Shown here piece after piece: positions 1-6,921 of a stretch of DNA of 14,360 nucleotides (position 1 is its first letter; the number at the start of each line of letters is the position of its first letter). Origin of the DNA: an uncultured Coriobacteriia bacterium (GTDB lineage: Bacteria; Actinomycetota; Coriobacteriia; Coriobacteriales; QAMH01); the NCBI GenBank assembly GCA_902478425.1, contig CABSKV010000035.1, positions 1-14,360 on the forward strand, in the 5' to 3' direction. The translations under genes were made by a program, and so were the position numbers. The notes under the pieces are model-generated. The model saw only the letters and a list, made by a program, of their open reading frames with translations, was not told where the DNA came from and ran no database searches.

Positions 1-1
1 G

Positions 2-565
2 CTCATACCCGGTGGTATGGGCCACAGCGCGTTCGTGCGCGAACATCCCTACGTCGAGGACTTCTACACGCAGGCCCAGAAGGAGGAGGCGCGCAAGCAC
101 TTCAGCTGGCGCCTCGTGGGTGGCATCATGTGCATACTCGTCGGCGTCTGCTTCGTCATCGCAACTGCCGACACGGCGCTGTCCGAATGCGTCGCCCCAT
201 CCGTCATGCTCGTGTTCATCGCGGTTGGCGCGGGGCTGATCGTGTACGGCGGCATGATGTACGGTCGCATGAACATCGCCAACTACAATCGCAGCGCCGG
301 CGAGGTGCTGGAGGCGCACGAGATCGAGTCGGCACCCCTGACCGACGAGCAGAAGCGCGAGCTTCTCCAAACGCACGCGACCGACAAGCGCATCGGCGCG
401 ATTTGCGGCTGCATCATGATCATTGCCACCATCGCCGGCCTCGTCATGCTCTTCGTGCCGACGTACTCGTACGCGCAGTCGCTTTTCTGGCTTGCATGGC
501 CCATAGGCGGTCTGCTGTGCGGCATCGTCTCGCTGCTCATGAAGGCCTTCAGCTCCGGGGAATGA
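2..565 (+). CDS. Four-TM membrane protein, probably 5'-truncated
   Basis: The frame is open from the window edge to the TGA at 563-565. An ATG at 17 would give 182 residues, but no clear ribosome binding site precedes it and the frame continues upstream, so I treat the gene as 5'-partial. Counted from that ATG, four hydrophobic segments lie at about 34-53, 62-82, 127-147 and 155-176, with a charged segment of about 40 residues between the second and third pair. The charged stretch before the first segment (HPYVEDFYTQAQKEEARKHF) resembles the linker of Coriobacteria/Bifidobacteria proteins that carry an N-terminal XRE-type helix-turn-helix followed by a small membrane domain. A lost HTH domain upstream is therefore possible but cannot be seen here. 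No enzymatic motif is visible, and the function is unknown. Confidence 0.7.
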   Translation, partial: LIPGGMGHSAFVREHPYVEDFYTQAQKEEARKHFSWRLVGGIMCILVGVCFVIATADTALSECVAPSVMLVFIAVGAGLIVYGGMMYGRMNIANYNRSAGEVLEAHEIESAPLTDEQKRELLQTHATDKRIGAICGCIMIIATIAGLVMLFVPTYSYAQSLFWLAWPIGGLLCGIVSLLMKAFSSGE

Positions 566-601
566 AAACCAGACAAAAGTGCCCCGGCGACATTTGTCTG
601 G
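564..601 (-). terminator. Hairpin terminator, identical copy at 11419-11456 in opposite orientation
   Basis: The 33-bp core at 569-601 begins CCAGACAAA and ends TTTGTCTGG, a perfect 9-bp outer stem around a partly paired GC-rich centre. Read on the minus strand the stem is followed by TTTTC, so it fits a factor-independent terminator for leftward transcription from the ABC-transporter genes. On the plus strand it has no U tract. It overlaps the stop codon of the upstream gene by two bases. All 38 bp recur exactly, in reverse complement, at 11419-11456. Confidence 0.7.
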
Positions 602-605
602 CTAT

Positions 606-712
606 TGTCATTTCGAGCGAAGGCGCGTAGCGCCGGAGTCGAGAAATCTCGACCATCGCTTTCTCAGTGACGGAGAAGATTCCTCGACTCGCTGCACTCG
701 CTCGGAATGACA
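606..712. repeat. 107-bp inverted-repeat element (MITE/REP-like)
   Basis: The ends are TGTCATTTCGAGCGA (606-620) and TCGCTCGGAATGACA (698-712), a 15-bp terminal inverted repeat with one mismatch. The arms continue to pair inward: GAGTCGAGAAATCT on the left side matches the reverse complement of AGATTCCTCGACTC on the right, with one mismatch, and GGCGC-GTA-GCGCC forms a small side hairpin on the left arm. No ORF of note lies inside. The element sits between two convergent genes. It looks like a dispersed palindromic repeat of the kind common between genes in gut bacteria; that comparison is from memory. It could also act as a bidirectional transcription barrier. Confidence 0.65.
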
Positions 713-752
713 GGAGGCGCACCCTGCTCGAGACGACGCTACGCTATCGGCC

Positions 753-3620
753 CTATTCCATCCTCAGGGCATCGACGATGTCGCCCTTGCGGCAGCGATG
801 CAGACCGTAGAGCACGCTTGCGGCCATGACCACGATCACGAGCCCGCAACCCAGGACGAGGTACGTCCACGGCGGCGTGTAGGGTAGCCCGCGCATGGAT
901 ATGCCGAGTGCCATGTAGAGCAGGTAGCTCACGCCGAATGACACGATGATGCCGGGTATGAGCCCTCGCAGGCCGTATCCGATGCATTCGCAGCCAATCA
1001 TCGAGCGGAACTGGCGCGCTCCCATGCCGATGGACTCCATGACCGCGAACTCGCGCTTGCGCAGGATGAGGCCGTTGGTCATAGTGTTGAACACGTTGGC
1101 GAGCGCGATGAGCGTGAGTATGAACGAGAACAGGAAGCAGAACAGGTTCACCACGGTCACCATCATGGTCATGGACTGCTCCTGTGCCTTGTTGTCCGTC
1201 ACCTGGTTGAAGTAGATCTTGTAGCCGGCTTCCTCGAAGGTTGAGCCGAATCCGGAAAGGCCCTTGACCGCCTCCTCGCCATCGGCGGTGTCGAAGCCAG
1301 CCGAGAAGGACACGGTTCTTGTCGCGCCGATGAGGGGCAAGGTGCCGAGGTCATCCATGGAGACGACGATTGTCGCCCCGCTGCTCGAGGCGATGCAAGC
1401 GGGCCTCTTTTCCGCCAGTCCCACGACTTCGACGGGCGTGCGCACGAGCTCGTCGGCTGCAAGCCTCTGGTCCGTGTAGCCGCCATCCTTCTCCCATCGC
1501 GTGAACTCGAACGTCTCCTTGCCGTCGTTGTCGGTGTCAGACACCACGACGCTTGCCGTGGCCGTCTCATCGCCCTTGATGCCGGTCACGATGTCGAGGG
1601 TGCCGGTCTTGACGAAGAGCTCGTCGTAGCTGTACACGCTTCCGGTGTTGCCGTAGCCCTCGCGCACGGCGATGGCGGCGGGAGCGTCGCTGCTTTCCGG
1701 GAGCTCGACGCCGTTGTCCTTCGCGTAGGCTGCGAACTCGTCGGCAGGTAGGTAGACGACGAAGAGCGGTGTGGGCACGCTTTCGTCTATGATGCAGCTT
1801 GGAGCAACCGTATCTTTCCACGCGCTTCCCGCCATTGGCAGCGGGACGAACGCCCCCTGGGTCGAGACGAGCGCCCATCCCAGAGGCGTCACGCCTTGCA
1901 CGGCGCTCGCCTGGGCGTAGACATCGGCGCCGACCGCCTCGATGGCTTCGGATGCGGATGCCCGTTCGTCGGTGGGCTCCAGGGAAACCGTCATGGAGAC
2001 GTCCGCATCCGAGAGGTTGCCCGCCACCTTCGTGAACATGCCGAGCTGCGTGGAAAGCGAGCCTGCCGTCATGAGCAAGACGATGGCGAGTGCGAGCGAG
2101 ACGGATGCGGCGCGTCCCTTGGAGGCGTTGCGACGATGGTTGACGGAGGCGAGCTGGCCTCCGATGCCGAAGACGCTGCCCGCGAGACCACGATGCTTCC
2201 AGGGAACGCCGGCAGAGCTGTGTCTGCCAGAGGCTTTCAATACTCGGGGCGCTATGCGCACCGTCGAGCTTTGGCGCAGCGCGTCGATGGGGGAGACGCG
2301 TGCGGCGCGCAAGGCGGGAATCCACACGCTCACGAGCACCGTCAGAGCCGTGAGGGCCATGGCGAAGAGCACGACACGCCAATCCATGACCAGATAGAAG
2401 CTGCTCCAACGACCTCCCAGAATGCTTGCGATGGACGTGCCGAGCCACGCGAAGATGCCCGCGCAGGCGCCCAGACCCACGGCGATGCCGACGGGGATGC
2501 CGATGACGGCGATGATGCCGCCTTCCAATAGCACCGAACGACGCAGCTGACGTTTGGACGCGCCGACCGAGGCGAGCAAGCCGAATTGCCGCATGCGCTC
2601 GTTGACCGAGATGGCAAAGGCGTTGTAGATGAGCGAGACGCAAGCTGCGATGATGATCACGGCGAGGATGGCCACCAGGTAGAAGAAGGTCTGCCAGATG
2701 GAGCCGTGGTCGCTGATGCCCATGTAGCGCAGAAGGTTTATGTGGGTCTGGATGTCCGCGTCGGGAAAGAGCTCCGCGGTATGCTCCCTGACCTGCTTCA
2801 CGGTCGAGATGCCGGAAAGCTCGAGGAAGGTTTGGATGTCTCCCGTGGCGCTCTCGTCAGCGGTGAGGGCAGCTGGTCCTACTCCGGTCATGAGCGTCCA
2901 GTTGTCCGTTGCCGCGAAGCCGACGACGGTATAGCTGCGTTTGGTGACGTCGGCGAGCTCCTCGTCGAACTTGCTGTCGTCGGCCTCCGAATCGAGATAG
3001 CCCATGGTGGAGTTGAGGGCAGAACCGTCCTCGATGCTGTAGCCCTCGGGTGCGAACTCGGGATCGTAATCATCGATGACAAATGAGCCGCCGCTCATGC
3101 TTCCCTGCTCACCGGGAGCAAGTACGGCTCGGCGGGTTCCCACGTCAAGGGTGATGGTGTCGCCGAGTGCAATGGTGCTGTTGCGCTGCCAAGTGCTCGG
3201 CAGCATGATCTCTGCGGCATTCTGGGGCAGGCGCCCCTCGGCCACGCGCACGCCGCAAAGCTCCTCAATCGAACCGGATCCGGTCAGTATAGGCAGGTAG
3301 ATGCCGAGCGTCACCCGCTGCTCGTCCGACAGCCCAGCAAATCCCACGTCTTGCAGCGTGGCGAGCGCCTCTACGTCCGTCGCGGCGGCAGCCGCTGCGA
3401 TTTCCCCTCGCGCCTTCTCGTCGTCGGGCAAGACGACCTGCGACATCCACGTGCCGTTGGCCGTCGCCTCGTTGCGCAGGAGGTAATCGGTGGCCGAGAC
3501 GTAGGAGGAGAGCACGGCGACGAGCAACGCCGCCGCCAGGGCGACGCCGGCGATGGTGACGATGGTGCGGGCAGCCGAGTCCCTCAAGGACTTGACGGTA
3601 AACGATGTCATGGCCTTCAT
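753..3620 (-). CDS. ABC transporter permease, duplicated FtsX/MacB-type (955 aa)
   Basis: This is the membrane subunit of an ABC transporter of the MacB/LolC/FtsX superfamily, which works on lipids, peptides or antibiotics at the membrane. TM1 is at about 18-42, followed by an extracytoplasmic domain of about 265 residues. An FtsX core of three TMs lies at about 308-336, 365-395 and 412-436 and ends in ALRAARVSPIDALRQ. A second half repeats this plan: TM at about 505-525, an external domain at about 530-815, then TMs at 818-846, 877-905 and 918-940 ending in KGDIVDALRME. The two RxxxxxIDALR-type tails support an internal duplication. At 955 residues it is longer than single-core MacB (about 650). 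Its ATG overlaps the ATPase stop codon as ATGA, so the two are probably translationally coupled. Substrate is unknown. Confidence 0.9.
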   Translation of the reverse strand: MKAMTSFTVKSLRDSAARTIVTIAGVALAAALLVAVLSSYVSATDYLLRNEATANGTWMSQVVLPDDEKARGEIAAAAAATDVEALATLQDVGFAGLSDEQRVTLGIYLPILTGSGSIEELCGVRVAEGRLPQNAAEIMLPSTWQRNSTIALGDTITLDVGTRRAVLAPGEQGSMSGGSFVIDDYDPEFAPEGYSIEDGSALNSTMGYLDSEADDSKFDEELADVTKRSYTVVGFAATDNWTLMTGVGPAALTADESATGDIQTFLELSGISTVKQVREHTAELFPDADIQTHINLLRYMGISDHGSIWQTFFYLVAILAVIIIAACVSLIYNAFAISVNERMRQFGLLASVGASKRQLRRSVLLEGGIIAVIGIPVGIAVGLGACAGIFAWLGTSIASILGGRWSSFYLVMDWRVVLFAMALTALTVLVSVWIPALRAARVSPIDALRQSSTVRIAPRVLKASGRHSSAGVPWKHRGLAGSVFGIGGQLASVNHRRNASKGRAASVSLALAIVLLMTAGSLSTQLGMFTKVAGNLSDADVSMTVSLEPTDERASASEAIEAVGADVYAQASAVQGVTPLGWALVSTQGAFVPLPMAGSAWKDTVAPSCIIDESVPTPLFVVYLPADEFAAYAKDNGVELPESSDAPAAIAVREGYGNTGSVYSYDELFVKTGTLDIVTGIKGDETATASVVVSDTDNDGKETFEFTRWEKDGGYTDQRLAADELVRTPVEVVGLAEKRPACIASSSGATIVVSMDDLGTLPLIGATRTVSFSAGFDTADGEEAVKGLSGFGSTFEEAGYKIYFNQVTDNKAQEQSMTMMVTVVNLFCFLFSFILTLIALANVFNTMTNGLILRKREFAVMESIGMGARQFRSMIGCECIGYGLRGLIPGIIVSFGVSYLLYMALGISMRGLPYTPPWTYLVLGCGLVIVVMAASVLYGLHRCRKGDIVDALRME

Positions 3621-4300
3621 GCGCGTATCCTCTCGTCGGATACGATGCGGCCGTCCTCGATCGCGATGATGCGGTCGGCTGACAACGCGATGTCCTCGTC
3701 ATGCGTGATGACGATGAGCGTCTGCCCCGCATCGCGGTTCGCCGACTCGAGCAACGCCATGATCTCGCGGGAGTTCTGCGTGTCGAGATTGCCCGTCGGC
3801 TCGTCGGCAAGCACGATGGCGGGGTTGTTCATGAGGGCGCGTCCAATGGCCACGCGCTGCTGCTGGCCGCCGGAGAGCTGGTTGGGTAGGCGGTTGCCGT
3901 AGCCCTCCAGTCCCAGGGTGCGCATGAGCGATGCGAGGCGCTCCTCGTTCACGCCGCGCCCGTCGAGAGCGACGGGAAGGGTGATGTTCTCGATGACGTT
4001 GAGTATGGGCACGAGGTTGTAGAACTGGTAGACGAGGCCCACCTCGCGGCGCCGGAACACGGCGAGTTGCTCGTCCGTGCGCGCGTAGATGTTCGCGCCG
4101 TTGAGCTCGACGGTACCCGACGTGGGGCGGTCAACCCCGCCAATGAGATGCAGAAGCGTCGACTTGCCAGATCCCGATGCGCCCACGATGGCGACGAACT
4201 GGCCTTCCGGAATCGAAAACGAGACGTCGTCTAGCGCACATGTCGCCTGTGCTCCCTTACCGTAGACCTTCGTCAGGTTGCTGACCTTGAGGATGTCCAT
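3617..4300 (-). CDS. ABC transporter ATP-binding protein, MacB/LolD type
   Basis: The 227-residue protein is a complete ABC ATPase that would energise the neighbouring FtsX-type permease on the cytoplasmic face. Visible motifs are Walker A GASGSGKST (40-48), Q-loop Gln in VYQFYNLVP (Q92), signature LSGGQQQR (142-149), Walker B IVLADEPTGNLD (162-173, catalytic Glu167) and switch histidine H200. The VYQFYNLVPILNVIENI and ADEPTGNLD wording is typical of the MacB/LolD/BceA subfamily. The start is set by a good AAAGGAG site just upstream of the ATG at 4300. The 3' end overlaps the permease start by four bases. It lies 152 nt downstream of the histidine kinase gene, with a hairpin in the gap. Confidence 0.95.
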   Translation of the reverse strand: MDILKVSNLTKVYGKGAQATCALDDVSFSIPEGQFVAIVGASGSGKSTLLHLIGGVDRPTSGTVELNGANIYARTDEQLAVFRRREVGLVYQFYNLVPILNVIENITLPVALDGRGVNEERLASLMRTLGLEGYGNRLPNQLSGGQQQRVAIGRALMNNPAIVLADEPTGNLDTQNSREIMALLESANRDAGQTLIVITHDEDIALSADRIIAIEDGRIVSDERIRA

Positions 4301-4422
4301 GGTTGCTCCTTTCTTGCGCGTGTCCGGGATACGCAGACGAGTATGGTGCGCCGAGCTAGCGTGGCCGTGACGCGCACATTACGGCTTTGTAAGCTGCGTA
4401 CGCGGCGCATGTCAGACGCGTG

Positions 4423-4453
4423 AATGTGACAAGGGCCTGGCCCCTGTCACATT
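4423..4453. terminator. 31-bp near-perfect palindrome at the end of the kinase gene
   Basis: The left arm AATGTGACAAGGGCC and right arm GGCCCCTGTCACATT pair over 15 bp with one mismatch around a single-base centre. The right end touches the stop codon of the histidine kinase (TAA, minus strand, 4455-4453). No U tract follows on either strand, so it may be a Rho-assisted or partial terminator, an mRNA-stabilising stem that changes the ratio of regulator to transporter, or a dispersed palindromic repeat. Confidence 0.55.
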
Positions 4454-5466
4454 TAGACGCGAATCTTGGGAAAGGCGATTTCGAAGACGGCACCGGCGGA
4501 GCTGCCATCCTCGCCCGGAACATTCGCGGCGCGCAGCGTGCCACCTTGTCCCGAGATGAGCGAGCGGGCGAGCGCGAGTCCCACGCCAAAGCCCTCGCCC
4601 TCCTTCGATCCGGTACCCCGGTAGAAGCGTTCGAAGAGGTGGGGAAGGTCCTCCTCGGATATGCCGGGCCCGTCGTCACTGATGGAGATGTGGCAGGCCA
4701 GCGCGTCTTCCTCGGCACGTATGGTGATCGTCCCGCCGGCCTGACAGTGCTCCATCGAGTTCTTCACGATGTTCTCAACCGCCTCGGCGCACCAGGTCTC
4801 ATCGCCCGTGAAGCGCACGTCATCGGAAATTTCGATAACAAGCGCGATGCCACGCAAATCGAGGGACAGTTCGAGGGGAGCGCAGGCGCGGGCGACCATG
4901 GACGCGACGGATACGGGTCGCGACTCCATATGTAGTGCCCCGGCATCGACCTTGGCCATCTTGAGCAGCGTGGCGACGAGCCAGGATACCCGGTCGAGCA
5001 GGTGTTCGAGGTCGCGCGCGAGTCTCTTGCGCTGCTCCTCGTCCGTGGCGCGCTCGATGGCCGGGAGCATGAGCTCGGCGGCTGTCAGTGGTGTGCGGAT
5101 CTGATGCGATATGTCGGCGAGAGAGTCCGCCAGCGCGGTCTTTTCGTTCTCGATCTGGCTGGTGAGCCGGGAAAGGCGCGCCACCATCTTCTCGAGCTCG
5201 TTGGCGAGGACGGCGATGTCGCCCTCGCGGCAATTCGAGAAGCTCAGGCGTCTACCGAGGTTGAGGACCTCGTCGATCTCATCCGTGAGGCGTCGTATCT
5301 CGGAGCGGCGGCGCAGGGAGACGGCGAGGAAGAAGACGAAGACGACAAGGGAGAGGATGGCGCAACACAGGGCGGCCTCCACGCCGACGGCAAGGAACGT
5401 CACACCGGTGACGGCGATACACAGCACGGCGAGGACTACAACGTGTTTGGTAAGCAAGTCGTTCAC
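4453..5466 (-). CDS. Sensor histidine kinase, two-TM, short-loop type (337 aa)
   Basis: Membrane histidine kinase of the HisKA/HATPase_c type, expected to phosphorylate the response regulator encoded just upstream. Two TM segments (about 8-28 and 31-50) are joined by only a few residues, so no external sensing domain exists. HAMP-like and coiled segments follow at 52-118. The H-box is DISHQIRTPL with His121. ATPase motifs are the N-box ENIVKNSMEH (N232, N236), G1 DDGPGI (264-269), F-box LFERFYRG and G2 GFGVGLALA (292-300). I chose the GTG at 5466 because it follows GGGAG and begins the hydrophobic N-terminus. The frame is open another 107 codons upstream, but that part runs antiparallel-like through the regulator gene and has no protein-like character. 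Short-loop kinases beside ABC exporters often sense through the transporter (BceS type); this is inference. Confidence 0.9.
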   Translation of the reverse strand: MNDLLTKHVVVLAVLCIAVTGVTFLAVGVEAALCCAILSLVVFVFFLAVSLRRRSEIRRLTDEIDEVLNLGRRLSFSNCREGDIAVLANELEKMVARLSRLTSQIENEKTALADSLADISHQIRTPLTAAELMLPAIERATDEEQRKRLARDLEHLLDRVSWLVATLLKMAKVDAGALHMESRPVSVASMVARACAPLELSLDLRGIALVIEISDDVRFTGDETWCAEAVENIVKNSMEHCQAGGTITIRAEEDALACHISISDDGPGISEEDLPHLFERFYRGTGSKEGEGFGVGLALARSLISGQGGTLRAANVPGEDGSSAGAVFEIAFPKIRV

Positions 5467-5632
5467 AGTGCTCCCTTCAGAATGCGTCCGCCGATTGTAT
5501 GGAGCAAATGCGCGCAGACAAGCTGTGAAGCGGAGGTATAAGGGAGCGCGCCGTAAAGACTGCGAAGCGGGCTGTCGGGAAGCGACCGTCGGAGCGAAGC
5601 AGCTTGCCTGCGCGCAACAATGAGCAAACCTC

Positions 5633-6310
5633 TCATTTTCCCGCTCCGATGCGGTAGCCGAGTCCACGGGCCGTGACGATGACCTCCGGATGCGCGGGAT
5701 CGTCCTCGATCCGCTCGCGCAGGCGGCGGATGTAGACGTTGATGGAGTTATCGGAGACGTATTCGCCTGCCGTGTCCCAGATGGCATCGCGAAGCATCTC
5801 GCGCGTGATGAGCCGTCCCTGGTTTTGGAGAAAGTAGAGGAGCAGACGGTATTCGAGGGCCGAGAGCACGATCTCCTTGCCGTCTTTGCTCACCATGGCC
5901 GTCGCCGGGTCGAGACGCAGGTTTCCGATACACAGCGCGTTACCACTGCTGGAGCTTTGCCGCAGTGCGACCCTCATGCGCGAGAGCAGCTCGCGCGCGC
6001 GAAAGGGCTTCGCGATGTAATCCACCGCTCCCATGTCGAGCCCGGCGACGGTCGAATACTCGTCGTCCGATGCCGTGAGGAAGATGACCGGCATGTCAGG
6101 ATGCGCCTGGCGTGCCGCCGCGCAGACGGCAAAACCGTTTCCCTGCGCAAGGGTGATGTCGAGTAGGAGAAGGTCGAAGGAGGATTGCGCCAGAAGCGCG
6201 GTCGCCTCGTCCTGGCGGGCGGTCGTGGCGACCTCGTAGCCTTCCGCCTCGAGAAGCTCGCCCAGGGTTCGCACGATGAGCGGGTCGTCTTCCACGACGA
6301 GAATCTTCAC
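5633..6310 (-). CDS. OmpR/PhoB-family response regulator (225 aa)
   Basis: Cytoplasmic DNA-binding response regulator. The receiver domain (1 to about 118) shows the acidic pair D8/D9, phosphoacceptor D51 in LLLLDITL, T79 and K101 in AKPF. The C-terminal winged-helix domain (about 125-223) ends in the typical VSDNSINVYIRRLRERIE ... ARGLGYRIG pattern. The start codon is GTG at 6310, preceded by a strong AAGGAGG. It is the first gene of the leftward regulator-kinase-ATPase-permease block and probably controls that block. The gap to the kinase start is 166 nt, long for an operon, and I found no convincing hairpin or promoter in it. A TACAAT -10-like box and a TGACTG direct repeat lie upstream. 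Confidence 0.95.
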   Translation of the reverse strand: MKILVVEDDPLIVRTLGELLEAEGYEVATTARQDEATALLAQSSFDLLLLDITLAQGNGFAVCAAARQAHPDMPVIFLTASDDEYSTVAGLDMGAVDYIAKPFRARELLSRMRVALRQSSSSGNALCIGNLRLDPATAMVSKDGKEIVLSALEYRLLLYFLQNQGRLITREMLRDAIWDTAGEYVSDNSINVYIRRLRERIEDDPAHPEVIVTARGLGYRIGAGK

Positions 6311-6328
6311 GGTGCCTCCTTGCCTTCG

Positions 6329-6348
6329 TGACTGTGACTGTCATTGTA
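6329..6348 (-). promoter_or_regulatory. Possible promoter and repeat upstream of the response regulator
   Basis: On the minus strand TACAAT (6348-6343) sits about 33 nt before the GTG start at 6310, a good place for a -10 box; no convincing -35 is seen. Immediately downstream the sequence carries a direct repeat of six bases (TGACTGTGACTG on the plus strand, 6329-6340). OmpR-family regulators bind direct repeats, so autoregulation is possible, but this repeat is tandem without the usual spacer. Confidence 0.3.
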
Positions 6349-6407
6349 GAAGAAGGCGTGCCAGACTCATGGCCGGAAGCACCACATTTCAATTCTGTCA
6401 TGTCGCG

Positions 6408-6413
6408 TATAAT
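6408..6413 (+). promoter_or_regulatory. -10 box (TATAAT) for the glutaredoxin-like gene
   Basis: A perfect TATAAT lies 33 nt before the ATG at 6447. Upstream, TTTCAA (6387-6392) is the nearest -35-like element but is spaced only 15 bp, so the -35 is weak or factor-dependent. The intergenic stretch 6311-6446 serves this gene and, in the other direction, the response regulator. Confidence 0.55.
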
Positions 6414-6446
6414 GATCCTGCTCGATATCGCGACTTGGGAGGGACC

Positions 6447-6689
6447 ATGACTGCTCCAATCCTGTATTACTGGGGTCCATGCGCGACTTGCGCACTCGTG
6501 ACCAGCTTTGCCGACGAACATGACATCGAACTCGACAAGCGTGATGTCGAGCAGGTGGAGCCGTACAACGAGCTGCTCGCGCTCGGCGGCAACGCGGACC
6601 TCATCCCGTATCTGTACGACGACGAGAAGCTTCTCAACGGCGTCGAGGAGATCAACGCGTATCTCAAGGAGAAGTACGCGACCGCGTAG
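6447..6689 (+). CDS. Glutaredoxin/thioredoxin-like small redox protein (80 aa)
   Basis: A compact thioredoxin-fold protein of glutaredoxin size. It begins with a strand (APILYYWG), then a CxxC redox centre PCATC (C12, C15), a helix, a second strand (IELDKRDV), and a likely cis-proline at P54 in DLIPYLYDDEKLLNG, the usual glutaredoxin order. No signal peptide is present, so it is cytoplasmic. The ATG at 6447 is chosen because GGGAGGG precedes it and the fold begins directly after it; the frame is open further upstream but across the promoter. Expected role: thiol-disulfide exchange or reductant supply, with unknown partner. Its stop is followed at once by remnants of an MFS gene on the other strand. 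Confidence 0.85.
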   Translation: MTAPILYYWGPCATCALVTSFADEHDIELDKRDVEQVEPYNELLALGGNADLIPYLYDDEKLLNGVEEINAYLKEKYATA

Positions 6690-6912
6690 ATGCTGATGCC
6701 GCTCGCGAACTTGGACTTGGGAAGGTATTCGCTTACGAGCGCCGGGGCGATTTCCTCGATGACGCCTAAGAGCTCCTGGCCGTTGACGCGCCAAGCGAGT
6801 TGGCGAAGACAGACAGAGTTGTGTTTGTCATGAACGCGGCCATGGACTGGAAGAAGTTCACGGCCATGAGCACCACGTACGGGATGCTCCAGACGCTCTC
6901 CTTACGCGACAC
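6690..6912 (-). pseudogene. Remnant of an MFS transporter gene
   Basis: Starting 9 nt after the stop of the aldo-keto reductase gene, the minus strand encodes from a GTG at 6912 a 48-residue stretch containing SIPYVVLMAVNFFQSMAAF and SVFANSLGAST, which reads as the first TM of a major facilitator carrier, and then hits TAG (6768-6766). A second frame downstream (about 6790-6690) reads IAPALVSEYLPKSKFASGIS, like the loop after TM4 of such carriers. The order is right, but the segment between is missing and the frame differs, so this looks like an internally deleted, frameshifted gene whose 3' part ends at the glutaredoxin-like gene. It was probably once co-transcribed with the aldo-keto reductase. 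The family match of the second piece is less sure. Confidence 0.6.
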
Positions 6913-6921
6913 GCAAGTCAC

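Noticed and set aside
4..19. CATACC-CGGT-GGTATG palindrome near the window start, sharing CTCATACC with the dyads at 9418 and 11468
   Set aside because: It lies at the window edge, probably inside the coding frame of a truncated gene, and its spacing differs from the other two sites, so chance cannot be excluded.
606..712. Possible CRISPR or tRNA-like structure
   Set aside because: Only one palindromic unit is present, with no repeated spacers and no tRNA arms or CCA end.
1896..2531. Plus-strand open frame within the permease gene
   Set aside because: Antisense shadow; composition is typical of reversed GC-rich coding and no start signal is present.
5467..5632. Possible small gene or RNA in the regulator-kinase gap
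   Set aside because: Several GAAGCG-type short repeats are present but no convincing hairpin, promoter or start signal.
5467..5787. In-frame extension of the histidine kinase by 107 codons to an ATG at 5787
   Set aside because: It overlaps the response regulator gene, lacks protein-like composition, and a GTG with a ribosome binding site starts right before the first TM helix.
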